From a bacterium BMS3Abin14 (GTDB lineage Bacteria > BMS3Abin14): DNA of 64,000 bases. A model generated the notes under the pieces. The model worked only from the letters and a program-made list of their open reading frames with translations. It searched no databases and was not told the DNA's origin. Numbering within the stretch: the stretch's first letter is position 1; every line of letters begins with the position of its first letter. Shown in pieces: positions 23,732 to 31,635 of the stretch. The stretch is taken from contig BDTG01000028.1 in the NCBI GenBank assembly GCA_002897695.1, positions 1-64,000 of the forward strand, written 5' to 3'. The position numbers and the translations under genes are program-made.

Positions 23732-24560
23732 ACTTCCCGCCGCCGTCCTCCGGCTGATCGATCTGGCCCTGGAGGAAGATCTGGGCCCCGGCGATGTGAC
23801 CGCCGCCGCCCTCATCGGACCCCTGAAGGGCAGGGCAATTATAGAGGCGAGGGAAAAAACCGTCGTATGCGGTTTGGGTGTGGCGGGATCCGTTTTCAAG
23901 AGGATCGACCCGGCCATACGTTTCAAAGGCCTTGCCGGGGAGGGAGAGACCGCCGCAGAGGGGGACGTTCTGGCGGAGCTCACCGGGTCTGTTGCCTCCC
24001 TGTTGGCCGGGGAACGCACAGCCCTTAACTTTATCCAGAGGATGAGTGGGGTTGCAAGCCTTTCACGGCAATACGCCGAAAGGGCGAAAAATAAAGCCGT
24101 CGTCTTAGACAGCAGAAAGACCATCCCCGGATGGCGATGGCTTGACAAACTCGCCGTTCGGACCGGAGGCTGCCGGAACCATCGCATGGGGCTTTTCGAC
24201 GGGATCCTGATCAAGGATAACCATATCGCGGCCTGTGGCGGAATCCGCCAGGCGGTGGCAAGGGCTCTTGTTAATTTACCCCCCGGCCTGGCTGTAGAGG
24301 TCGAGGTGGATTCCATAGCGGGGATAAAAGAGGCGTTGTCGGCGGGGGCGGGAATCATCATGCTCGATAACTTCACTTCCGATCAGGTCGCCGCCGCTAT
24401 CCCCATTGTGGCCGGCAGGGCGCTTGTTGAGGTGTCCGGCGGGATCACCCTGGAAAACATTGATGGATACATTCAAAGCGGAAAGGTGGACTTCATTTCC
24501 GTTGGAGCCCTGACTCATTCGGCGGTTTCAAAGGACATCAGTATGGAGATAATGGAGTAA
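23724..24560 (+). CDS. nadC: quinolinate phosphoribosyltransferase (nicotinate-nucleotide pyrophosphorylase)
   Basis: Converts quinolinate and PRPP to nicotinate mononucleotide in NAD synthesis. The 278 residues show [33 protein letters not shown] and [20 protein letters not shown], the substrate-binding core. Normal length. Start ATG 23724 lies within the valS end. nadA and nadB are not in the window. Ten bases later birA begins, forming a cofactor cluster with coaX. Confidence 0.95.
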   Translation: MRELPAAVLRLIDLALEEDLGPGDVTAAALIGPLKGRAIIEAREKTVVCGLGVAGSVFKRIDPAIRFKGLAGEGETAAEGDVLAELTGSVASLLAGERTALNFIQRMSGVASLSRQYAERAKNKAVVLDSRKTIPGWRWLDKLAVRTGGCRNHRMGLFDGILIKDNHIAACGGIRQAVARALVNLPPGLAVEVEVDSIAGIKEALSAGAGIIMLDNFTSDQVAAAIPIVAGRALVEVSGGITLENIDGYIQSGKVDFISVGALTHSAVSKDISMEIME

Positions 24561-24570
24561 AAACCCACGG

Positions 24571-25365
24571 ATGGACGTTTTGTCAGATGATCAATATTCG
24601 GTGAACTATCCGATGAACCTGCGCCGATACGACACCGTCCCCTCCACCAGCGATCTGCTCAAAACCATGGCGGACGAGGGAGCCGCCGAATGGACCGCTG
24701 TCCTGTCAAAATCCCAGACGAGGGGAAGGGGGCGTCTCGGGCGGCCCTGGCATTCTCCCCCGGGCAACATCTACCTTTCCATCCTTCTACGCCCCACCAT
24801 CCTGCCCAATGAGCTTCCCAGGTTGTCCCTTATTGCAGCCCTGGCCGTTTTTGAAACCCTCCGGGGGGAGATGCTTTTGCTTAAGCTGAAGTGGCCCAAC
24901 GATATTCTCTTCGAGGGCCGGAAACTCGCAGGCGTACTTCTTGAGGCCAAAACGCAGGCTGAGAAAGTGGAATATGTCGTGGTTGGAATAGGGATCAATC
25001 TCAAGGCATCCCCGGCGGGCATGCCGGAAGCTCTGGCTGGGAAAACCGCTTCCCTGGAGGAGGCGGGAGGGGACTTGAACGCCGAACGTATCATCAAGAG
25101 GCTGGAGATTAACCTTCGACGGCACAGTACCTCATATCGAGGCGCCGGCTGGGAGGATGTCAGGGCCAGGTGGCTGGAATGCGCTGATTGGAATCGGGAA
25201 TATTCCGCCATGAGCTCCGGGCATCGATGTGTCGGACGCCCCGTAAGCCTGAATCCGGACGGGTCGCTTCTTTTCGCAACTTCCGATGGACATGTTACCT
25301 TAACCTCCGGGGAACTCGTCGATATTGCAGATCACCGTCCCGGTTATCAAAATACGATGAGGTGA
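24571..25365 (+). CDS. birA: biotin-[acetyl-CoA-carboxylase] ligase, no DNA-binding domain
   Basis: Attaches biotin to carrier proteins. The 264 residues contain the catalytic motif GRGRLGRPWHSPPGNIYLS near residue 50, KWPND near 109, the lysine-bearing KLAGVLLE near 117 and a C-terminal SH3-like domain. There is no N-terminal helix-turn-helix, so this is a ligase only and not a biotin repressor. ATG 24571 is the first in-frame ATG; MNLRRYDTVPSTS (ATG 24613) could also be the true start. Confidence 0.92.
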   Translation: MDVLSDDQYSVNYPMNLRRYDTVPSTSDLLKTMADEGAAEWTAVLSKSQTRGRGRLGRPWHSPPGNIYLSILLRPTILPNELPRLSLIAALAVFETLRGEMLLLKLKWPNDILFEGRKLAGVLLEAKTQAEKVEYVVVGIGINLKASPAGMPEALAGKTASLEEAGGDLNAERIIKRLEINLRRHSTSYRGAGWEDVRARWLECADWNREYSAMSSGHRCVGRPVSLNPDGSLLFATSDGHVTLTSGELVDIADHRPGYQNTMR

Positions 25366-25367
25366 AC

Positions 25368-26144
25368 ATGAGGAAAGACCTGCTTCTTTGTATCGATGTC
25401 GGTAATACCCAGACAGTCCTTGGAACATTCAGCGGCCTCAAGGTCACCTCCAGGTGGAGGATTCGGTCGGATCGTGGAAGAACAGCCGATGAATACGGCC
25501 ACCTCATAAAGGATCTCCTTCGGAGCTCGGATCTGGACATAGATTCCCTGAAGGGTATTGCCATCTCCTGTGTGGTTCCACCTGCCCGCCAGGCCCTTGT
25601 GGAAATGTCGAAATCGAGTTTCGGGATCGATCCCATCGTTGTAGGCCCGGGGATCAGGACCGGAATGTCCATCCTCTACGATAATCCGAAGGAAGTTGGC
25701 GCGGACAGGATCGCCAACACGGTCGCCGCCTACGAACATTTCAAGCGGGCCCTGATAGTCATCGACTTCGGCACCGCCATAACATTCGATGTAGTATCCG
25801 GCAACGGGGATTATCTGGGCGGGGTGATCTTCCCAGGGATACAGATCTCCCTGGATGCGCTCTTTCTCAAAGCGTCAAAACTCCCCCGGGTTGAGCTGGA
25901 ATCTCCCCCATCTGTTATCGGGAGAGATACCATAGGCAGCATTCAATCCGGGATCGTATACGGATACGCCGGACTTGTGGATTCCCTTGTCAAAAAAATA
26001 GGGGAGGAGATGGTTGAGGCGCCCTATGTCGTGGCAACAGGAGGAATGACGCCCGTGCTGGCCGGTGAGTCTCAAACCATTATGGAGGTTCTCCCCGACC
26101 TTACGCTGGAAGGTCTCAGGATTCTCTACGATCGGAATTGCTGA
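25368..26144 (+). CDS. coaX: type III pantothenate kinase
   Basis: First step of coenzyme A synthesis. ATG 25368 follows GAGG and the birA stop; the long in-frame extension to 25188 lies in birA and is rejected. The 258 residues have the ASKHA-fold phosphate loop CIDVGNTQTVLG, GADRIANTVAAYEH near 108, DFGTAITFDVV near 128 and GGVIFPGI. Type III enzymes need a monovalent cation and resist CoA feedback (family knowledge). Confidence 0.95.
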   Translation: MRKDLLLCIDVGNTQTVLGTFSGLKVTSRWRIRSDRGRTADEYGHLIKDLLRSSDLDIDSLKGIAISCVVPPARQALVEMSKSSFGIDPIVVGPGIRTGMSILYDNPKEVGADRIANTVAAYEHFKRALIVIDFGTAITFDVVSGNGDYLGGVIFPGIQISLDALFLKASKLPRVELESPPSVIGRDTIGSIQSGIVYGYAGLVDSLVKKIGEEMVEAPYVVATGGMTPVLAGESQTIMEVLPDLTLEGLRILYDRNC

Positions 26145-26159
26145 CCGGTCGCTTTGACC

Positions 26160-26187
26160 TTGACGCTATTTTCCACAGGATGATACT
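26160..26187 (+). promoter_or_regulatory. candidate sigma-70-type promoter for the EF-G-like operon
   Basis: TTGACG (26160-26165) and GATACT (26182-26187) are separated by 16 bases, in the 139-base gap after coaX. It would start a transcript about 90 bases before the fusA2 start codon. Confidence 0.45.
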
Positions 26188-26283
26188 TATATATGTTTGA
26201 AACACACGCATAGGTAAAGTTAAAGGGATAGAGACCTACAACGGAATTGCCGGAATTGTCAAAACTGACGGAGGTGCCAACGG

Positions 26284-28368
26284 ATGAAACAGGTTCAGGT
26301 GGACAGGATCAGGAATATTGCAATCATCGCCCACGGCAGCGCCGGCAAGACCGCCTTGGCTGAGGCCATTTTGTTTAATGCCGGGGCCACGAACCGCCTT
26401 GGAAAGATCAATGAAGGCAACACAATGATGGATTTTCTGCCCGAAGAGATTTCCCGAAAAATAAGCACAAGTTCGGCCACGGCCTCCATACAGTGGGATG
26501 ACCATCAAGTCAACCTTATCGATACTCCCGGATATCAGGATTTTATCGTCGATACCCTGTATGCCCTCATGGTTTGCGAAGGGGCGCTGATTATCGTAAG
26601 CGCCATCTCGGGCGTCAAGGTCCAGACAGAGAGGCTGTGGAAGATCGCCAGGGAAAATGATGTTCCATGCGTTGCCTTCGTAAACAAGATGGACCGGGAG
26701 AGGGCCAACTTCAATAAGGCCGTCGGCGACATCAAAACGGCCCTCAATGCCAATCCTGTTCCTGTCCAGATTCCCATAGGGTCGGAAGCGGATTTCAAAG
26801 GGGTTGTCGACCTGATCAGGATGAAGGCATTCATCTATAAAATGGATGGAAGCGGCAACTTCGAGGAAGGCGACATTCCCGCTGAAATGGTGGACGAGGT
26901 TAACGAATACAGGGAAAAACTCGTGGAGTCGGCAGCGGAGGGTGAGGATGCTCTGGTCGAAAAATACCTGGATACCGGAGAGCTGTCGGCTGGGGAGATA
27001 ATCCGGGGCCTGAGGGCCGGTGTGATCGCCGGCCAGGTTGTCCCGGTATTCTGCGGCTCAGCGGCCCTGAATATCGGGGCCCGAAAACTTCTGGACAATC
27101 TCGTTGCGCTCTTGCCGTCCCCGGTGGATCGCGGGCCGATTTCAGGTGTTGATGCCGAAGGGGCTGAAACATCGAGGAATCCCTCCACAGACGACCCTTT
27201 TGCCGCCTACGTTTACAAGACATTCGCCGACCCATACGCCGGCAAACTGACCCTGTTCAAGGTAATTTCCGGGTCCATTAAGGCGGATTCCGGGTTTTTC
27301 AACGCAACCCGGGAGGCCAAAGAGAGGTGTGGCAACATCTTCCAGCTCCAGGGCAAGAAACAGACCCCCGTTCCCGAATTATTCGCTGGTCAGCTGGGCG
27401 CTGTTGCCAAGCTCAAGGAGACCGGGACCGGGGATACCCTTTGCATGGAGAGTGACCCATTTATACTTTCTCCCCCCCACGTCCCCGAACCAGCGCTTTC
27501 ATACGCCATCGTTCCCAAAACCAAGGGGGACGAGGAGAAGGTCAGCGCTGCCATCAATCGACTCCTGGATGAGGACCCGTCCCTTCGAGTGTCGAGGGAC
27601 AAGGAAACCAAAGAAAATATCCTTTCAGGTATGGGGCAGCTCCACATTGAGGTTACCATAGGGAGAATGAAGGAGAAATTTGGAGTGGATGTGGAGATGA
27701 AAATCCCCAAAGTTCCCTACAGGGAAACCATCAAGGGGAAGACCAGGCTCCAGAGCCGTTACAAAAAGCAGTCCGGAGGGCGGGGACAGTATGGGGATGT
27801 CTGGCTGGAAATCGAGCCTCTTGCTAACGGAGCAGAGTTTGAATTCGTTGACAGAATAGTTGGCGGCGTTGTGCCGAGGCAGTATATTCCGGCTGTTGAA
27901 AAAGGGGTCCGTGAGGCCATGACCGAGGGTGTCCTGGCGGGCTATCCCGTGACAAATGTCAAGGTATCCCTCTACGACGGGTCGTTCCACTCGGTGGATT
28001 CCTCGGAGATGGCGTTCAAAATAGCCGCGTCCATGGGATTCAAGAAGGGTTTCATGGAGGCGAAACCAATCCTTCTTGAACCAATTGTCGACCTTGAGGT
28101 CTCTGTGCAGGATGATTATATGGGATCCGTTATTGGGGACCTTAACTCCAGAAGGGGAAAAGTCGTGGGTGTGGAACCCCAGGCAGGAAGCCAGTTGGTG
28201 AGGGCCCAGGTCCCCATGGCGGAGGTTCTGACCTATGCGCCCGACTTGAGGTCTATGACCGAGGGGAGGGCCTCTTTCAGCCAGACGTTTTCACATTACG
28301 AGGAAGTTCCGGCGCACCTGGCGTCGGGAATTATCGAAAAAACCGGGGATAAAAAAGAAAAGGATTGA
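26284..28368 (+). CDS. EF-G-like translation GTPase (EF-G2 type)
   Basis: A 694-residue protein with all five EF-G domains but changed GTPase motifs. G1 reads AHGSAGKT (residues 16-23), G3 reads DTPGYQDF with Tyr84 where canonical EF-G has the catalytic-loop His, and G4 reads NKMD. The switch I ERGITI of true EF-G is replaced by ISRKISTSS. This is the pattern of the EF-G-like/EF-G2 family, whose role is poorly defined; canonical fusA is expected elsewhere. ATG 26284 with GGAGG upstream. Confidence 0.9.
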   Translation: MKQVQVDRIRNIAIIAHGSAGKTALAEAILFNAGATNRLGKINEGNTMMDFLPEEISRKISTSSATASIQWDDHQVNLIDTPGYQDFIVDTLYALMVCEGALIIVSAISGVKVQTERLWKIARENDVPCVAFVNKMDRERANFNKAVGDIKTALNANPVPVQIPIGSEADFKGVVDLIRMKAFIYKMDGSGNFEEGDIPAEMVDEVNEYREKLVESAAEGEDALVEKYLDTGELSAGEIIRGLRAGVIAGQVVPVFCGSAALNIGARKLLDNLVALLPSPVDRGPISGVDAEGAETSRNPSTDDPFAAYVYKTFADPYAGKLTLFKVISGSIKADSGFFNATREAKERCGNIFQLQGKKQTPVPELFAGQLGAVAKLKETGTGDTLCMESDPFILSPPHVPEPALSYAIVPKTKGDEEKVSAAINRLLDEDPSLRVSRDKETKENILSGMGQLHIEVTIGRMKEKFGVDVEMKIPKVPYRETIKGKTRLQSRYKKQSGGRGQYGDVWLEIEPLANGAEFEFVDRIVGGVVPRQYIPAVEKGVREAMTEGVLAGYPVTNVKVSLYDGSFHSVDSSEMAFKIAASMGFKKGFMEAKPILLEPIVDLEVSVQDDYMGSVIGDLNSRRGKVVGVEPQAGSQLVRAQVPMAEVLTYAPDLRSMTEGRASFSQTFSHYEEVPAHLASGIIEKTGDKKEKD

Positions 28369-28371
28369 GCT

Positions 28372-29463
28372 ATGGGCGATGATTTTGATCTCTTTCCCAA
28401 GAGGGATAACCTTGACCCGTTTTCTTTCGGACAGGATGAAAAGGGTCCGAAAGAAGAGGATAAACCGGAGGAACCCGCCGATCTTGTTTTTGGCGTAAAA
28501 GAGGAAAAGGCTGTCGACAGCCTACCGGACCTGGATGTGGACAAACTCCTGGGTGAGCCGCGTTCATCCGACAGGGAGCTCGAACCTCCAATGTCAGGGC
28601 CCATACCCGATGAACAGTCGGGTATAGGTATTCCTCCAGCAGAAGGTCACCCGGGGACCGGCAGAAGAGCCGGTTCGGGAAAGCGCAAGACTTCACCGTT
28701 TGTCCTCATCGGAGGCGCGCTTGTACTTATTCTGCTCATCCTGTGGGGAGTCTTGAACTATCTTCACCAGGACAGGAGAACAGATTCCAGTTTTCGGGCA
28801 CCTGCGGTTAACAAGGTCACCGTGAAGATGGAGAAGCTTCCCCGGAATACGGCTCCAAAGGTGACAGCTCCCGTTCCCAAACCGGTCCCTGTGCCCATTC
28901 CCAAACCTGTTCCTGCACCGGCGCCTGAACCGGTTCAAACACCCGCTATAAAACCTGTTAAAACACCATCGTTGCAAAACCCCATGCCGGTTGTCGAAGG
29001 GGCGGAGGGGAAATATTCTGTTCAGGTTGGGGCATGCATTCTCAAGTCGAGCGTAAGGGAACTCGAAAAAAAGCTGGCTGCTGTCGGCTACAGTCCGCTC
29101 TATAAAAAAGGGTCTACTCACGCGATGATGCATTTTCTGACAGTAGGCCCCTTTGCCAGTACCAGCGAGGCCGAAAGGGTTCTTTCCGACCTTAAACAGG
29201 CGAGGGTAGAGGCTAACCTTTCGAGGGTTTCCGGAGGAGAAACGGCTATCAACGCCGGCAGTTACCTGTTTGAGGGAAATGCCCGGATGATAATGACCCG
29301 CATAAATAAGATGGGGTACAGGGTCAGGCTGACCAAAAGAGAAACCAGGCTTCCCATGACCTTTGTCAGGGTTGGTAAGTTCCGGACAAGGTCGGATGCA
29401 GGAAGTTTAAGTGATGAGCTCAAGGATAAAGGATTTGATGCCATTGTCGTCAAGCTTCAATAG
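28372..29463 (+). CDS. SPOR-domain membrane protein
   Basis: A 363-residue bitopic protein. Residues 1-105 are charged and cytoplasmic, about 106-127 form one membrane span (FVLIGGALVLILLILWGVL), then comes a Pro/Val/Lys-rich periplasmic linker (KPVPVPIPKPVPAPAPEP). Two SPOR-like repeats end the protein: KYSVQVGACILKSS from about 217 and TAINAGSYLFEG from about 294. SPOR domains bind denuded septal peptidoglycan, so a division or envelope role is likely. It begins three bases after the EF-G-like stop. Confidence 0.82.
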   Translation: MGDDFDLFPKRDNLDPFSFGQDEKGPKEEDKPEEPADLVFGVKEEKAVDSLPDLDVDKLLGEPRSSDRELEPPMSGPIPDEQSGIGIPPAEGHPGTGRRAGSGKRKTSPFVLIGGALVLILLILWGVLNYLHQDRRTDSSFRAPAVNKVTVKMEKLPRNTAPKVTAPVPKPVPVPIPKPVPAPAPEPVQTPAIKPVKTPSLQNPMPVVEGAEGKYSVQVGACILKSSVRELEKKLAAVGYSPLYKKGSTHAMMHFLTVGPFASTSEAERVLSDLKQARVEANLSRVSGGETAINAGSYLFEGNARMIMTRINKMGYRVRLTKRETRLPMTFVRVGKFRTRSDAGSLSDELKDKGFDAIVVKLQ

Positions 29464-29474
29464 GAAACTCACCA

Positions 29475-30134
29475 ATGACTCCGGCAAATGAGCGTGAATT
29501 AGGTGTTCTTGTCCGGATGGTAGCCTCGGACGACCCGCAAAGGCGGGATATCGCGCTCCGGGCCATCAGGAAAATTCCTTCGGCCGAGGTCGCGGAGTAC
29601 CTGGCATCCCGTAAGCCTGACGAGAAGACCTCCGGCCTGATAACACAATCACTCCAGGAAAGCGAATCCGACCCCGTTCCAACTGCTCAACAGGAAAATC
29701 ATCCGGATAATGATAAGGAGTTGACATTGACCCAGCGCGTCCAGTTCATGACCGTGGGTGAAAAGATTAAATTGGCTTTCAAGGGCGACAAGGAGTCCAG
29801 GACGCTTCTCCTCAAGGACACTAACCGTGAGATATACATGTCCGTCCTGGAAAATCCAGGCCTTAAGGAGACCGAGGTCGAGATGATAACTAAAAATACG
29901 GCCACCAATGCCGACATTCTAAGGGCCATCGGAAAGAACAGGGAGTGGTCGTCAAACAGGAATATAATGAGAAACCTTGTACACAATTCCAAAACCCCTG
30001 TGGAGCTTTCCATAAGGTTTCTTCCCAGAATGAATTTTAAAGATCTGGAATTTATCGCCAAGAGCCGGAACCTCCCGATGGCAGTCAGGACAAACGCCAA
30101 GAGGCTCGTCTCCAGCAAAAGGAAAGGGCGGTGA
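29475..30134 (+). CDS. conserved hypothetical protein upstream of MglA-like GTPase
   Basis: I do not recognise a named family. The 219 residues are soluble and charged. The N-terminal 55 residues (LVRMVASDDPQRRDIALRAI) and the C-terminal 120 residues look helical and HEAT-like, joined by a Gln/Asn/Asp-rich linker near 60-80. Phrases such as GEKIKLAFKGDKESRTLLLKD and NPKTP-type turns resemble proteins beside MglA-like genes in deltaproteobacteria (inference). It starts 11 bases after the SPOR gene and ends four bases before the GTPase. Confidence 0.65.
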   Translation: MTPANERELGVLVRMVASDDPQRRDIALRAIRKIPSAEVAEYLASRKPDEKTSGLITQSLQESESDPVPTAQQENHPDNDKELTLTQRVQFMTVGEKIKLAFKGDKESRTLLLKDTNREIYMSVLENPGLKETEVEMITKNTATNADILRAIGKNREWSSNRNIMRNLVHNSKTPVELSIRFLPRMNFKDLEFIAKSRNLPMAVRTNAKRLVSSKRKGR

Positions 30135-30138
30135 AGCT

Positions 30139-31500
30139 ATGCCGGTTTTTAACTACCCCGGTAAAGAAGTAAACATAAAGGTCGTCTATTACGGTCCCGG
30201 CCTGTCCGGAAAGACCACCAACATCCAGTTTATCCACGGCAATGTCAGGCCCGATTTCAAAGGGAAGCTCGTATCTCTTGCCACCCAGACAGACAGGACG
30301 CTGTTTTTTGACTTCCTTCCCATGGAACTGGGAGTGTTGGGTGGGTACAAGATAAGGCTCCACCTGTATACCGTCCCTGGCCAGGTTCATTACAACGCGA
30401 CAAGAAAACTCGTCCTGAAAGGGGTGGATGGGGTTGTCTTTGTGGCTGATTCCCAGCGTGCGATGCAGGAGACGAATCAGGAGAGTCTTTCCAACCTTGA
30501 GAAGAACCTGGCATCCTACGGCAAGGGTCTCGCCGATCTTCCCCATGTCATACAATGCAACAAAAGGGACCTTGATGATCTTTTGGACATGGATGCACTC
30601 AGCGCTCAGCTAAACCCCCACAAAGCGCCGATTGTCGAGGCCGTCGCATCGGATGGAAAGGGTGTGCTGGAATGTCTGAGAGAAGTCCTGCGGCTTGTCA
30701 TGAAATCACTTCGGGACCAGTTTCCATCGCGGGAAATGGGGACCAAACAGGCGGAGACCCCCCCTTCTGAGGCCAGGGCCGAGGTTGTCCCGGAACCTGA
30801 ACCATTGGAGGATTATGAGGCAGCTTCGCCGCTCCAGGAGCGGGATCTTTCCAATGAGTCGGCGTTATCCCCTGATTCCGACGGTGAGGCCGATGAATCC
30901 GAGATAATGCTGGAGGTCCCGGAAAGGGAGGCCACCCAAATACCTGAACCTGAGGCTACGGTCGCCCTTGATGCGCCGGAAGCGCAGATTTCCACCGATA
31001 CGAACGATGTGGTCGTTCATCTGCCCATCCCCGGCGGTGGGGAGATGGAGGTTTCCGTCCGGATCATCGCCCGTCTTACCAGAGCGCCGGTTTCCGCGGA
31101 GGTCATTCCCCCGGAGCCTGTGAGGGAACGACGGGAGGAAAATTCCCCCGAAGGGATTTCCGAAGAGATCGAAACCGTCGTCCTCGATCCGGATCTGGAG
31201 ATAGAGAGCGCAGATATTGAGGAGACGGCCCTCGATGACGAGTTCGATGTCGAGGAGGTTATCGCCGAGCTGGAGGAGGAGATGGAACTCGATGCCCTTG
31301 AAACCGCAACCGGGGACGGTGAAGACAGCAGGGCTGGAGGTCCGGATGGGGGGTCCGCCCCGGGGACTCCGGATGAACACTATGACCCTTCTTTCCGGGA
31401 GTTGCAGTTCACTGATTTTGACGGAAATCAGGAGTCCGAGGCTGGAAAGGGGAAGCGGAAAGGCCTTTTCGGGCGGCTCAGGAAGAAAAAGCGGCCCTGA
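30139..31500 (+). CDS. MglA-like small GTPase with long acidic C-terminal extension
   Basis: Residues 1-195 form a prokaryotic Ras-like GTPase of the MglA family: P-loop GPGLSGKTT (19-27), the MglA-type G3 box TVPGQ in place of DTAGQ, and NKRDL. MglA sets cell polarity in myxobacteria. The remaining 250 or so residues are an acidic, Glu/Pro-rich tail with a predicted compact part (VVVHLPIPGGGEMEVSVRII) and a basic end (GLFGRLRKKKRP). Standard MglA ends near residue 195, so this is a fused or extended form. No mglB gene is adjacent. Confidence 0.88.
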   Translation: MPVFNYPGKEVNIKVVYYGPGLSGKTTNIQFIHGNVRPDFKGKLVSLATQTDRTLFFDFLPMELGVLGGYKIRLHLYTVPGQVHYNATRKLVLKGVDGVVFVADSQRAMQETNQESLSNLEKNLASYGKGLADLPHVIQCNKRDLDDLLDMDALSAQLNPHKAPIVEAVASDGKGVLECLREVLRLVMKSLRDQFPSREMGTKQAETPPSEARAEVVPEPEPLEDYEAASPLQERDLSNESALSPDSDGEADESEIMLEVPEREATQIPEPEATVALDAPEAQISTDTNDVVVHLPIPGGGEMEVSVRIIARLTRAPVSAEVIPPEPVRERREENSPEGISEEIETVVLDPDLEIESADIEETALDDEFDVEEVIAELEEEMELDALETATGDGEDSRAGGPDGGSAPGTPDEHYDPSFRELQFTDFDGNQESEAGKGKRKGLFGRLRKKKRP

Positions 31501-31520
31501 CGGGACAGGTAAGGAAAATA

Positions 31521-31557
31521 GTCCAGAGTCCAGAGTCCAGAGTCCAGAGGCTGGACT
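31521..31557. repeat. (GTCCAGA)4 heptamer array with terminal hairpin
   Basis: Four perfect copies of GTCCAGA run from 31521 to 31548, followed by GGCTGGACT. The last AGTCCAG (31541-31547) pairs with CTGGACT (31551-31557) over a three-base loop. It lies between the MglA-like gene and comEC. Related arrays occur at 48928, 56604 and 61065. Confidence 0.85.
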
Positions 31558-31635
31558 CCCTGCCGCGCCGAAGCCCGGAAGGCGAAGGCGGATGAATCCT
31601 GGCCCGTTTGGCAGCACTTTTGCTTGTGTGTTTCC

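Noticed and set aside
31521-31548. CRISPR array from the tandem repeats
   Set aside because: Units are 7-8 bases with no spacers and no cas genes nearby.
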